Source of the DNA: Corynebacterium provencense
GTDB lineage: Bacteria > Actinomycetota > Actinomycetes > Mycobacteriales > Mycobacteriaceae
Length of the DNA: 64,000 nt
Direction of reading: 5' to 3'
Assembly: GCA_900049755.1 (NCBI GenBank)
Contig: LT160592.1
Location: forward strand, 409,836 to 473,835
The position numbers were made by a program, and so were the translations under genes. Shown here piece by piece: positions 34,861-43,348 of this stretch (position 1 is the stretch's first letter; each line of letters starts with the position of its first letter). Below the pieces are notes generated by a model, which was given only the letters and a program-made list of their open reading frames with translations, ran no database searches and was not told where the DNA came from.

Positions 34861-36201
34861 ATGACACTCGCACAGTCCGCTCCGGGCCCCGGCGGCACGT
34901 CCACGACCGCACCCCGTACCTCACGCTCATCCACCGCCGACGTGCGGCAGAACATGCTCGAACTGCTCCGGCAACGTCCTCCCCGGACCTCCCTGGAAGC
35001 CCCCCTGTACACCGACCCCGCAATGTTCAGCCTCGACATCGAGGGGATCTTCACCACCCAGTGGCTCTTCGCCACCACCGAAGCCGAGATCCCCGACCCC
35101 GGCGACTACGTCACCGTCGACTTCGGACCGGTCTCCCTGATCATCGTCCGTGGCGATGACGGGCAGATCAACGCGATGCACAACGTCTGCCGGCACCGCG
35201 GCGCCAGGGTCCTCACCGACCGTCACGGCAGTACTGCCCGCCTGACCTGCGCATACCACTCATGGACCTATGCCACCGACGGCACACTCATCCACGCGTC
35301 CTCCCCCGGCGAAACCTTCGACCGCACCTGTTTCGCACTGCGCAGGGTACACACCCGGTCAGTCTGCGGCCTCATCTTCGTCTGCGCCGCCGCCGAGCCC
35401 CCCACCGACATCGACGACCTCGAGGACACGGTGAAGCCGTACCTCGCCGGCTTCGACATCGCCTCGGCCAAGGTGGCCACCCGCATCGACCTCATGGAGG
35501 AGGGCAACTGGAAACTCACGATGGAGAACAACCGGGAGTGCTACCACTGCGGCGGACACCCCGAGCTCGCCTGCTCCCTCTTCGCGACATGGGGTCTCAC
35601 CGAGGACACCGTCCCACCGGAACTCTCGGCGGACTGGGACCGGTCCCTGGTCGCCGACGCCACCCTCCAGCAGCGGTGCGACCGCTACGGACTGCCCTGG
35701 CAGATCGTCGAACACCTCACCGACCGTGACGTCGGCTACCGCATCTCCAGGGAGGCCCTCGACAAAGCCGGGGAATCCTTCTCCGTCACCGGGCAGCGAC
35801 TGTCCCAGAAGCTCATGGGCGACCTCCCCGACTTCCGGCTGGGCCGCACCTCACTGCACGTCCAGCCGAACGCCTGGTTCCACGGCCTGTCGGACCACGT
35901 CATCACCTTCGCCGCCTTCCCCGTCAGCGCGGAACGGACCCTGGTGCGCACCACCTGGCTCGTCGCCGAGGATGCCGTGGCAGGAGAAGACTACGACGTC
36001 GACGAGCTCACCTACGTCTGGCGTCACACCAACGCGCAGGACGCCGACTTCGTCCAGCTCGCCCAGCAGGGGGTCTCCTCACCCGGGTACGTCCCCGGCC
36101 CCTACATGCGCAGCGAGGACCAGGTCGAGGCCTTCGTCACCTGGTACACCGCCCACATGGTCGACCACCTCGCCGGAGCAGAGAGCAGGAGGCAGAGTTG
36201 A
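34861..36201 (+). CDS. gbcA: Glycine betaine monooxygenase, Rieske oxygenase subunit
   Basis: Demethylates glycine betaine to dimethylglycine and formaldehyde. 446 residues. The Rieske [2Fe-2S] ligands are in NVCRHRGARVL and LTCAYHSWTY (C-x-H...C-x2-H). The non-haem iron site is ENNRECYHCGGHPELACSLF, whose RECYHC..HPEL form is that of GbcA-type quaternary-amine oxygenases; carnitine or stachydrine oxygenases are the alternatives. The neighbours (reductase, dimethylglycine and sarcosine enzymes) settle on betaine. The ATG follows a -10 hexamer by 8 bp. It overlaps gbcB by TTGA, so the two subunits are made together. Confidence 0.87.
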   Translation: MTLAQSAPGPGGTSTTAPRTSRSSTADVRQNMLELLRQRPPRTSLEAPLYTDPAMFSLDIEGIFTTQWLFATTEAEIPDPGDYVTVDFGPVSLIIVRGDDGQINAMHNVCRHRGARVLTDRHGSTARLTCAYHSWTYATDGTLIHASSPGETFDRTCFALRRVHTRSVCGLIFVCAAAEPPTDIDDLEDTVKPYLAGFDIASAKVATRIDLMEEGNWKLTMENNRECYHCGGHPELACSLFATWGLTEDTVPPELSADWDRSLVADATLQQRCDRYGLPWQIVEHLTDRDVGYRISREALDKAGESFSVTGQRLSQKLMGDLPDFRLGRTSLHVQPNAWFHGLSDHVITFAAFPVSAERTLVRTTWLVAEDAVAGEDYDVDELTYVWRHTNAQDADFVQLAQQGVSSPGYVPGPYMRSEDQVEAFVTWYTAHMVDHLAGAESRRQS

Positions 36202-37556
36202 GCAGCGTCATCGTCGAACAGTTCACCCCGGAACCCACCGCCGCACCCCGGAGGCCCCGACGCAGGCTCGACGCCACCGGTCTGGTCATGCCCTGGGCCC
36301 GCGACGCCGCCACCGGACACCGCGCCGAAATCCTCGACCGTGACTTCTCCGGCATCGCGCCGCCGGCCCGGCACTCCGAGTTCACCGTCGAAGTCACCGG
36401 CATCCGTGACGAGACCCCCACCATGCACACCCTCGTCCTGCGTCGCACGGACGGACTGCCGTTCACCCACAGGGCCGGCCAGTTCGTCCGCCTCAGCGTC
36501 CCCGTCGACGGTCCCGGCACCGACCCGGTGGCCCGGTGCTACTCGGTGTCCTCGTCACCGGTGCTGTCGGTCTACGGCGACCCGGCGACCTTCACCGTCT
36601 GCGTGAAGAAGGTCCCCGGAGGGAGGGTGTCGACCTGGATCCATGATTCCCTGACCACCGGCACGGTCCTGGAGGCACAGGGGCCGCTGGGGAACTTCCA
36701 CCTGCCTGACGTCGACCGGCGGGCCCGCTACCTCCTGCTCGCCGGCGGCGCCGGGATCACCCCTGTGCTGTCGATGGTCCGCACCCTCGCCGCACTGCCC
36801 GGACCGGTGGACACCGTGGTCATCTACCACTGCAGGCACCCCCGGGAGTTCGCCTTCGCCGAGGAGCTCCTCGACCTCGACGCCCGCACCCCGGGTCTCA
36901 CCGTCTGCCTGTCACTCGGTTCCCTGACCTCCGGCACTCCGGGATGGAGGGGAGCCACCGGACGCCTCTGCCCCGAAGCTGTCGCGGCCATCGTCGACAA
37001 CGCCTGCGGACGCCGCGTCTTCGCCTGCGGCCCGCCCGGTTACCTGCAGACAGCCCGGGAGGTCTCCGCCGCAGTCGGCGTCCCTCTCAACGCCTACCGC
37101 GAGGAGTCCTTCGACGAGACCACGACCTCGGTGGACACCCGCCCCTGCCTCTCTTCCGTCACCCTGCCTGCCGTCACCCCGACTGTGACTGTCATACCGG
37201 ACTGCACCGCCCCGGACCGGGAGCCCCCGGCCGGCACCACCGCCGCCACCGACACCGCCACCACTGCCACCGCCGCCACTGCGGCCCCCGGGACGACGAC
37301 GGTGACCTTCCTCCGCTCAGGCAGTGTCATCTCCGTCGCCCCCGGGGAAACCCTGCTCGACGCCGGTCGCCGTGCCGGGGTACCCCTGCGCTCCAACTGC
37401 GGTGCCGGGTTCTGCGGGTCGTGCGCGGTACGGAAAATCTCCGGCACCGTCGACATGTCCGACAACGGGGGCCTCCGGCAGCGGGACATCGACGCCGGCA
37501 GGATCCTTCTGTGCTGTTCACGGCCCGCCGGAGACCCGGTGGAACTCGACTGCTGA
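36198..37556 (+). CDS. gbcB: Glycine betaine monooxygenase, ferredoxin-reductase subunit
   Basis: Passes electrons from NAD(P)H to GbcA. 452 residues: a ~60-residue N-terminal region, FAD-binding domain (HRAGQFVRLSVPV, VARCYSVSSSP), NAD(P) domain (YLLLAGGAGITPVLSMVR, RVFACGPPGYLQ) and a C-terminal plant-type [2Fe-2S] ferredoxin (RSNCGAGFCGSCAVRKISG with the fourth Cys in ILLCCSRP). It is longer than the usual ~370 because of a Thr/Ala/Pro linker before the ferredoxin. The start is TTG, overlapping the gbcA stop, with AGGAGG upstream. Confidence 0.88.
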   Translation: MSSVIVEQFTPEPTAAPRRPRRRLDATGLVMPWARDAATGHRAEILDRDFSGIAPPARHSEFTVEVTGIRDETPTMHTLVLRRTDGLPFTHRAGQFVRLSVPVDGPGTDPVARCYSVSSSPVLSVYGDPATFTVCVKKVPGGRVSTWIHDSLTTGTVLEAQGPLGNFHLPDVDRRARYLLLAGGAGITPVLSMVRTLAALPGPVDTVVIYHCRHPREFAFAEELLDLDARTPGLTVCLSLGSLTSGTPGWRGATGRLCPEAVAAIVDNACGRRVFACGPPGYLQTAREVSAAVGVPLNAYREESFDETTTSVDTRPCLSSVTLPAVTPTVTVIPDCTAPDREPPAGTTAATDTATTATAATAAPGTTTVTFLRSGSVISVAPGETLLDAGRRAGVPLRSNCGAGFCGSCAVRKISGTVDMSDNGGLRQRDIDAGRILLCCSRPAGDPVELDC

Positions 37557-37575
37557 GAGCACCGGATCCACCGGG

Positions 37576-37581
37576 TACCCT
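37576..37581 (+). promoter_or_regulatory. Possible internal -10 hexamer TACCCT before the ABM gene
   Basis: TACCCT stands 7 bp before the ATG at 37589; there is no Shine-Dalgarno, so a leaderless internal transcript is possible. Confidence 0.3.
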
Positions 37582-37588
37582 CGTCACC

Positions 37589-37921
37589 ATGATTCTCATC
37601 AACGTCCGATTCCGTCCCCTCCCCGAATACCTCGAGAACTTCCGGGAAGTTGTCCGCGAGTTCACCGACGCCACCCGCGCAGAGGAAGGCAACCTCCTGT
37701 TCGAGTGGTACCGCAATACCGACGATCCCTCCGAGTACCTGCTGGTCGAAGCTTTTGCCGACGGTGCCGACGTCGCCCACGTCCAGTCCGACCATTTCAA
37801 GGCATCCTGCGAGCTCTTCCCCACAGTTCTCCGGGAGACCCCGCAGATCATCAACCACAGTCTCCCCGGCAAGACCGGGTGGGACCGGATGGCGGAGTTC
37901 CAGGTGCCCGCCACCGACTGA
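37589..37921 (+). CDS. Small antibiotic-biosynthesis-monooxygenase (ABM) domain protein
   Basis: 110 residues (MILINVRFRPLPEYLENFRE). FTDATRAEEGNLLFEWYRNTDDPSEYLLVEAF, and a HVQSDHFKASCELFPTVL helix are typical of the dimeric ferredoxin-like ABM fold (YgiN, HmoB-like). Members act as cofactor-free quinol oxidases, haem degraders or simple binding proteins. It lies between gbcB and sdaA in the same direction, so it belongs to the betaine cluster. No role there is known to me; handling of formaldehyde or a quinone is conceivable only as a guess. An overlapping longer frame belongs to the shadow of gbcB. Confidence 0.75.
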   Translation: MILINVRFRPLPEYLENFREVVREFTDATRAEEGNLLFEWYRNTDDPSEYLLVEAFADGADVAHVQSDHFKASCELFPTVLRETPQIINHSLPGKTGWDRMAEFQVPATD

Positions 37922-37948
37922 CCCCCGAAAGAACATGAGGTGTGAACC

Positions 37949-39490
37949 GTGACCGTCAGTGTCTTCGACCTGTTCCGTATCGGTGTGGGACCGTCGAGCT
38001 CCCACACCGTAGGACCGATGCTGGCGGGCCTGCGGTTCGCCAGGGCCCTGCGTGAACGGCGCCTCTCCGCCTCCTTACCGGTCGCCGTACCTGCCGGCGT
38101 GCAGACCGCCGTACCTGCCGGCGTGCAGCCCGGCGTGCAGACCGGCGTGCAGACCGACTCCGGCGTGACAGCGGACACCACAGTCGCTGCCGGCGGCGAG
38201 GACACCGCCGGTATCGCCGGCGGCGCCGTGTCACGTGGCCCGGGCATCACCGTCATCCTCTACGGTTCCCTGGCCGCCACCGGCGCCGGCCACGGTACCC
38301 TCGGCGCCTGCCTGCTCGGACTCGACGGCTGCGATCCTGCGACTGTCAGCCCGGACCACATGGTCTCCCGGCTCCGGGAGATCCGCAGCTCCCGCACCAT
38401 CTCTCTGGCCGGCGACGCGGATTTCCCGGTGACCTGTGGCTTCGAGGACATCATCCTCCGCCCGTCCGTGGTGCGCACCATCCACACCAACGCCGTGACC
38501 TTCAGTTTCCTCGACAACTCCGGCGAGACCTTCTCCGAGACCTACTACTCGGTCGGCGGCGGGTTCATCAGGACCGCCGACGAGACCGTGGGAGACAGCC
38601 GCCTCACCGGAGAGGGGACCTTCACCTCCGCCGCCGAGCTGACGGCCCTGGCGGAGTCCGCGGGCGGGATTGCCGCCGCCCAACGCAGATGCGAGCGTCT
38701 TCGCAGGACAGACAGGGAGATAGATATCCGGCTGGACTCCCTCGTCCAGGCCATGGACGCCTGCGCGGAACGGGGTACGGGCACTGAAGGCGTCCTGCCG
38801 GGTGGACTGCTCGTCCGGCGAAGGGCACACCGGTGGTACAACCAGCTGTCCCGCGAGGACCCTGACTGTACCGCCGAATTCTCCGAAGACTGGGTGAATC
38901 TCGTCGCACTGGCGGTCAACGAGGAGAACGCCGCCGGCGGCCGCGTCGTGACCGCACCCACCAACGGTGCCGCAGGGATCATCCCCGCGGTCCTCTTCTA
39001 CGCCCGGACCTGGACCCGCGCCGGACGGACAGACCAACGCGACACCTGGCGCCGCTTCCTCCTCGCTGCCGGCGCTGTCGGTTCGCTCTACAAGGAACGG
39101 GCGTCGATCTCGGGGGCCGAGGTCGGATGCCAGGGCGAGGTCGGGTCCGCCGCCTCCATGGCCGCCGCAGGGCTCGCCGAGGTCCTCGGCGGCACCCCCG
39201 CCCAGGTGTGCAATGCCGCAGAGATCGCCATGGAGCATTCACTCGGCCTCACCTGCGACCCGGTGGCCGGACTCGTCCAGGTCCCCTGCATCGAACGCAA
39301 CGCCATTTCGGCAGGCAAGGCCATCAACGCCGCCAAGATGGCCATGCGCGGGGACGGGAACCACCGGGTGAGCCTCGACGAGGTCATCGAGACGATGCGC
39401 CGCACCGGTGCCGACATGTCGGACAGGTACAAGGAGACCGCCGGTGGCGGACTGGCGACCACCGTCGCCGTCAACATCCCGGAGTGCTGA
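37949..39490 (+). CDS. sdaA: L-serine ammonia-lyase, iron-sulfur-dependent
   Basis: Deaminates L-serine to pyruvate. 513 residues of the single-chain type: N-terminal beta part [29 protein letters not shown]-type [20 protein letters not shown], then the alpha part with [73 protein letters not shown]; the cysteines would hold the [4Fe-4S] cluster. About 45 extra residues after position 43 come from a 24/12-bp repeat. GTG start with GAGGTG upstream. As last gene in the betaine block it would complete the path from glycine via serine to pyruvate. Confidence 0.92.
   Translation: MTVSVFDLFRIGVGPSSSHTVGPMLAGLRFARALRERRLSASLPVAVPAGVQTAVPAGVQPGVQTGVQTDSGVTADTTVAAGGEDTAGIAGGAVSRGPGITVILYGSLAATGAGHGTLGACLLGLDGCDPATVSPDHMVSRLREIRSSRTISLAGDADFPVTCGFEDIILRPSVVRTIHTNAVTFSFLDNSGETFSETYYSVGGGFIRTADETVGDSRLTGEGTFTSAAELTALAESAGGIAAAQRRCERLRRTDREIDIRLDSLVQAMDACAERGTGTEGVLPGGLLVRRRAHRWYNQLSREDPDCTAEFSEDWVNLVALAVNEENAAGGRVVTAPTNGAAGIIPAVLFYARTWTRAGRTDQRDTWRRFLLAAGAVGSLYKERASISGAEVGCQGEVGSAASMAAAGLAEVLGGTPAQVCNAAEIAMEHSLGLTCDPVAGLVQVPCIERNAISAGKAINAAKMAMRGDGNHRVSLDEVIETMRRTGADMSDRYKETAGGGLATTVAVNIPEC
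38084..38155 (+). repeat. 24-bp and 12-bp tandem repeats in sdaA
   Basis: A 24-bp unit occurs twice, followed by two 12-bp units ending GGCGTGCAG. It encodes (V/A)PAGVQ and PGVQTGVQT repeats in a region absent from ordinary serine dehydratases. Confidence 0.9.
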
Positions 39491-39520
39491 CCCCCTGACC
39501 CCCCTGACCCCCTGACCCCG
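39488..39520. repeat. TGACCCC(C) array at the sdaA stop
   Basis: TGACCCCC is repeated four times with small length changes, starting with the sdaA stop codon. Confidence 0.8.
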
Positions 39521-39537
39521 CCGATTCCGTCGCCCCG

Positions 39538-41361
39538 TCACCCCCTGCTGTCGTTGCCGCCGATCTCCTTCTCCGGCCCCTGGTTCTGCATGGCCACGGC
39601 CAGTTCATCACGCAACCGCTCAACTTCGGCGTCCGAGTAGTTCGCCCCCACAACCGCTGCGAGACCGTCGACGACCGACGCACCGTAGTTGTGCCCGTGG
39701 CCGTCAGGGACCTTCGCCGCTCGGGGGAGATCGAGAGTGACCTGCCAGAAGGTGACGAACGGCATCCAGTTCATCGCCGGTGTCCGGTCGAATCCCGGGG
39801 GCTCCCTGAGCCAGTCCGGTCTGCGGAAGATCAGGTCCGGTGACCACCACACCACCGGGTCAGAGGGATGCTGGACATAGAGCACCCGGGGACTGCGCCA
39901 CTCGTCGGCGGAGTCAGGGTCGGACAGTTCGTGCCTCCACCGGGTGATGTCATCCGCATTTTCGGCGAAGCGCACCATCATTCCCCCGGAGTACTCCGGG
40001 CTCACCTCGGTGGTCCCCGGGTCCCGGCGCGTGACAAGGTCCCGGTGGAGTTCATTGCTGTTCGGCGGCCCGACGAGCAGCATCCCGTCCACGGCGCCGG
40101 CAATGTCCCGGACCCCGGAGAACGCGCCCTCGGCGGCGGTTGTCCCCAGGGACTCCCCGTAGATGTACAGTTTCGGCCGGTGGTCGGCGGGCAGGGTGTG
40201 CCACCAGTCGACCACGGTGGACACCAGCGCACGACCGTACTCTGCGACACGGTCCCGGTCTGTGACGAACTGCACGGCACTGGGGACGTCCGAGTACTGG
40301 GCGGAGGCGATGGCGGTGTCGCCGTCGAACATCAGCTCGAAGGCCTGGGCGGTGGTGGGGTTGACCCAGCCCGTCCCGGTCGCCGGGGTCACCAGGAGTG
40401 CCTTCCGTTCTGACGCCCCGGTCCTTTCGAGCTCACTGACGACATGGCGGGCGCGCTCCACATCGTCGGCACCGTCGTCGATTCCCGCGTAGGCCCGGAT
40501 AGGTTCCTTCGCGGGGCGTCCGGTGAGTTTCTCCAGGTCCTCCCGGTACAGGCCCAGTGCGGTGAACCGGGTCCCGTATGCACCGAGGTCCTCCCACCTG
40601 GTCGGTGACCCCGGTCCCCCGGATCGTTCACTGACATGGGGGCGTACCAGGTCGGGCCTGATCGGTTCCCTGCTCACCGAGAAGAACTGCTCGGTCGCCC
40701 TGCGTACGGTACCGGGCAGGACGAAGTCGACGAGGAGCACCGTGACCACCGCTACCGCACCCCAGGACACCATCAGCCGCAGCCCGTACCTTGTACTTCT
40801 GCCGGGAACGGCGTCGGCCAGCAGCCCGGCGATCGCGGACACCGCCCGACCGACCGTGTCGAGCAGCACCCACACCGCCAGTCCGGTGGGCAGCACGAGG
40901 AGGAACTGGGCCGCCGTATAGGACCTGGCCCCCATGAGGTCGGCGAGTTCACGCTGCCACCTCACCGCCACCAGCACCCACAGCAGCAGGGCCACCGGGA
41001 TGAGGACGACCAGGGCACGACGGCCCCGGGTCACCCACAGTTCAGGAACCCTGCGTCCCCGGACGGCACTGCGCCACACGGGTTCCACGGTGTCGCGCAG
41101 CCACATCCGCCAGTTCCACATCAGCATCAGCCCGATGAGGTGGCCGGTGGCAGCGGACAATCCGCAGGACAGTCCCTGGTAGAGCCAGGTCCTGGGGATC
41201 AGCGACGGGGTGAGGGACAGGGCGAACATCACCCCGCCGCAGATCAGTCCCCAGACATTGGGAGGGGTGGGACTCCGGAACCCGAAGAAGTGGACGAACC
41301 GACGGGGCGCGCCGGTCCTGTCCGCCGTGCCGGTGACTGCTGCACCGGTGTTCTCAGACAT
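39538..41361 (-). CDS. Membrane-anchored alpha/beta hydrolase (Abhydrolase_9 family)
   Basis: 607 residues. Four or five N-terminal helices (VWGLICGGVMFALSLTPSLI, LSAATGHLIGLMLMWNW, ALVVLIPVALLLWVLVAV, AAQFLLVLPTGLAVWVLLDT, LMVSWGAVAVVTVLLVDFV), then an alpha/beta-hydrolase with the nucleophile elbow LYIYGESLGTTAAEGAF and the likely acid/His near DPVVWWSPDLIF and GHGHNYG. The combination is the Abhydrolase_9_N plus Abhydrolase_9 pair found in mycobacteria and corynebacteria; substrate unknown, perhaps a cell-wall lipid. Its start overlaps the ABC-F stop by 8 bp, so both are one transcript. Confidence 0.82.
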   Translation of the reverse strand: MSENTGAAVTGTADRTGAPRRFVHFFGFRSPTPPNVWGLICGGVMFALSLTPSLIPRTWLYQGLSCGLSAATGHLIGLMLMWNWRMWLRDTVEPVWRSAVRGRRVPELWVTRGRRALVVLIPVALLLWVLVAVRWQRELADLMGARSYTAAQFLLVLPTGLAVWVLLDTVGRAVSAIAGLLADAVPGRSTRYGLRLMVSWGAVAVVTVLLVDFVLPGTVRRATEQFFSVSREPIRPDLVRPHVSERSGGPGSPTRWEDLGAYGTRFTALGLYREDLEKLTGRPAKEPIRAYAGIDDGADDVERARHVVSELERTGASERKALLVTPATGTGWVNPTTAQAFELMFDGDTAIASAQYSDVPSAVQFVTDRDRVAEYGRALVSTVVDWWHTLPADHRPKLYIYGESLGTTAAEGAFSGVRDIAGAVDGMLLVGPPNSNELHRDLVTRRDPGTTEVSPEYSGGMMVRFAENADDITRWRHELSDPDSADEWRSPRVLYVQHPSDPVVWWSPDLIFRRPDWLREPPGFDRTPAMNWMPFVTFWQVTLDLPRAAKVPDGHGHNYGASVVDGLAAVVGANYSDAEVERLRDELAVAMQNQGPEKEIGGNDSRG

Positions 41362-43279
41362 GCCCCTGCTCCCGGGTCTCCGCCACTTCCAGCCACTGCA
41401 TCTCGCAGTCCCCGTGCTCCGCCCTGACCTCCTGCAGTTCCTTGTCCAGTGAACTGAGAAGCCCGGTGTCGATCTGTCCGTCGGCGGGGGAAGCCGCAGC
41501 AGCGAGTTTCGCGGTGAGGTCGTCGATCTTCCGGCTGAGCTTCTCCATACGGCGTTCGAGTGAATTGAGGGTCTTCTTCAGTTCCCTGTCCTCGCGTGCG
41601 GACAGCCCGGACGTTCCGGCGTCCCCGGCGTCCCCGGCGGATGACGCCGCCCCGCCCTTCCCTGCCGCTGTCGTGGACCGCCGGCCGGTTCCGGAGATGC
41701 CGGCGAGAAGCTCCCGGCGCCGTTCCAGGTACTGGGCGATACCGCCGGGCAGGTTGGTCAACGTGCCGTCACCGAACAGTGCCCAGGTCGAGTCACATAT
41801 CCGCTCGATGAGGTACCGGTCGTGGGAGATGACCACCAGCGTCCCCGCCCAACCGTCGAGCAGATTCTCCAGCTCCTGCAGGGTGTCGATGTCGAGGTCG
41901 TTGGTCGGTTCGTCGAGCAGCAGCACATTCGGCTCCGCCATGAGCACGCGCGTCAGCTGCAGGCGGCGACGTTCACCGCCGGAGAGGTCCCGGACCGGGG
42001 TCCGCTGACGTCGGGCGGAGAATCCGAGGCGTTCCGCCAGCTGGGACGCCGTGAGTTCCCTACCGCCGATCTCGACCCTGGTGGCGACATCCTCCACGGC
42101 CTCGATCAGGCGCAGGTCACCGTCAAGGTCCTCAAGTTCCTGTCGCAGCCAGCCGATCTCCACGGTGCGGCCCTGTGTCCTACGTCCCGCAGCCAGGGGA
42201 TACTCGCCGGCGAGGGCGCGCAGCAGTGTGGTCTTGCCGGATCCGTTGACGCCGACCAGGCCGATGCGCTCACCCGGGGCGAGACGCCAGGTGAGGTCCT
42301 CGACCAGGACCCTGGACTCGGGTGGTGGGGTGGTGACCGTGGCGTCCTCCAGTTCGATCACCTTCCTGCCGAGCCGCTTCGCGGCGAACCGCATCAGCTC
42401 CACCTGGTCCCGGGGGGCGGGCACATCCCTGATCAGGGCTTCGGCGGCTTCGATGCGGTAGCGGGGCTTGGAGGTGCGGGCCGGGGCCCCCCGACGGAGC
42501 CAGGCGAGTTCCCGGCGTGCGAGATTCGCCCGGCGCTGTTCCTCGGCGTCCGCCTGGCGGCTGCGCTCCGCGCGGGCGAAGACCCAGTCGTTGTAGCCGC
42601 CCTCGTAGACGTCCACGGTACCGTCGTGGACCTCCCATGTCGTGGTGGCGACGGTGTCGAGGAACCACCGGTCGTGGGTGACGACGACGAGCGCGCACCG
42701 TCGGGCCAGCAGGTGTGCGGCGAGCCATTCGACACCTTCGACGTCGAGGTGGTTCGTCGGCTCGTCGAGGATGACCAGGTCGACGTCACGCACCAGCGCC
42801 GCGGCAATGCCGACCCGCCGGCGTTCACCGCCGGACAGTCCCTCCAGCGGGGTGTCCATTCCCGCGCCGTCGCCGAGACTGTTGACACCGATTCCTTCGA
42901 GGACATCCCTGATCCTCGGCACGGACGCCCACTCGTGGGTCTCCAGGGTGCCGTCGTTGTCCCCGGTGAGTCCGGACAGCACCGCTTCACCGACCGTGTC
43001 CCCTGTCAGACCACTGTCCTGGGAGACCACCGCCATGCGCAGGCCGTTGTTCCGGGACACCCGACCGGAGTCCGGGGTGTCCGTTCCCGCGAGAATGCGG
43101 ACCAGTGTCGACTTCCCACCGCCGTTGAGCCCGACAACTCCGATCCGGTCACCGCTGTTGACCCCGAGGCTGACACCGTCGAGAAGTGTACGCAGTCCGT
43201 AGGACTTCTCGACGTTCTCCAGGTTGATGAGGTTGTCTGCCGCCCTGGTGCCGGTCGCGGTGCTGGTGCTGCTGCTCAT
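41354..43279 (-). CDS. ABC-F family ATPase (Uup/EttA type)
   Basis: 641 residues, two ABC modules without membrane helices, as in ribosome-acting ABC-F proteins. First module: VVGLNGGGKSTLVRILAG, LSGGERRRVGIAAAL, VILDEPTNHLDVEGVEWL. Second: LVGVNGSGKTTLLRALAG, LSGGERRRLQLTRVLM, LLLDEPTNDLDIDTLQ. A C-terminal coiled coil (REDRELKKTLNSLERRMEKL) favours Uup. It stands in the conserved ksgA-ispE-abcF order. Either a translation factor or antibiotic-resistance role is possible; gene position suggests the former. The Shine-Dalgarno is weak (GCAGGAA). Confidence 0.9.
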   Translation of the reverse strand: MSSSTSTATGTRAADNLINLENVEKSYGLRTLLDGVSLGVNSGDRIGVVGLNGGGKSTLVRILAGTDTPDSGRVSRNNGLRMAVVSQDSGLTGDTVGEAVLSGLTGDNDGTLETHEWASVPRIRDVLEGIGVNSLGDGAGMDTPLEGLSGGERRRVGIAAALVRDVDLVILDEPTNHLDVEGVEWLAAHLLARRCALVVVTHDRWFLDTVATTTWEVHDGTVDVYEGGYNDWVFARAERSRQADAEEQRRANLARRELAWLRRGAPARTSKPRYRIEAAEALIRDVPAPRDQVELMRFAAKRLGRKVIELEDATVTTPPPESRVLVEDLTWRLAPGERIGLVGVNGSGKTTLLRALAGEYPLAAGRRTQGRTVEIGWLRQELEDLDGDLRLIEAVEDVATRVEIGGRELTASQLAERLGFSARRQRTPVRDLSGGERRRLQLTRVLMAEPNVLLLDEPTNDLDIDTLQELENLLDGWAGTLVVISHDRYLIERICDSTWALFGDGTLTNLPGGIAQYLERRRELLAGISGTGRRSTTAAGKGGAASSAGDAGDAGTSGLSAREDRELKKTLNSLERRMEKLSRKIDDLTAKLAAAASPADGQIDTGLLSSLDKELQEVRAEHGDCEMQWLEVAETREQGHV

Positions 43280-43348
43280 GTCGTGTTCCTGCTTCGTGTC
43301 TCGTGTCAGAGGTGGGTGCGGTTCGGGGTGGGGTACGGGAAAGTGGTG

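Noticed and set aside
34861..36201. Aromatic-ring dioxygenase (benzoate or similar) for the Rieske protein
   Set aside because: The RECYHC..HPEL site and neighbouring dimethylglycine and sarcosine enzymes fit glycine betaine monooxygenase better; no small subunit gene is present.
29063..39490. Recently acquired mobile island
   Set aside because: No integrase, transposase, tRNA junction or flanking repeats were found, and base composition looks like the surroundings; older gain or loss cannot be decided here.
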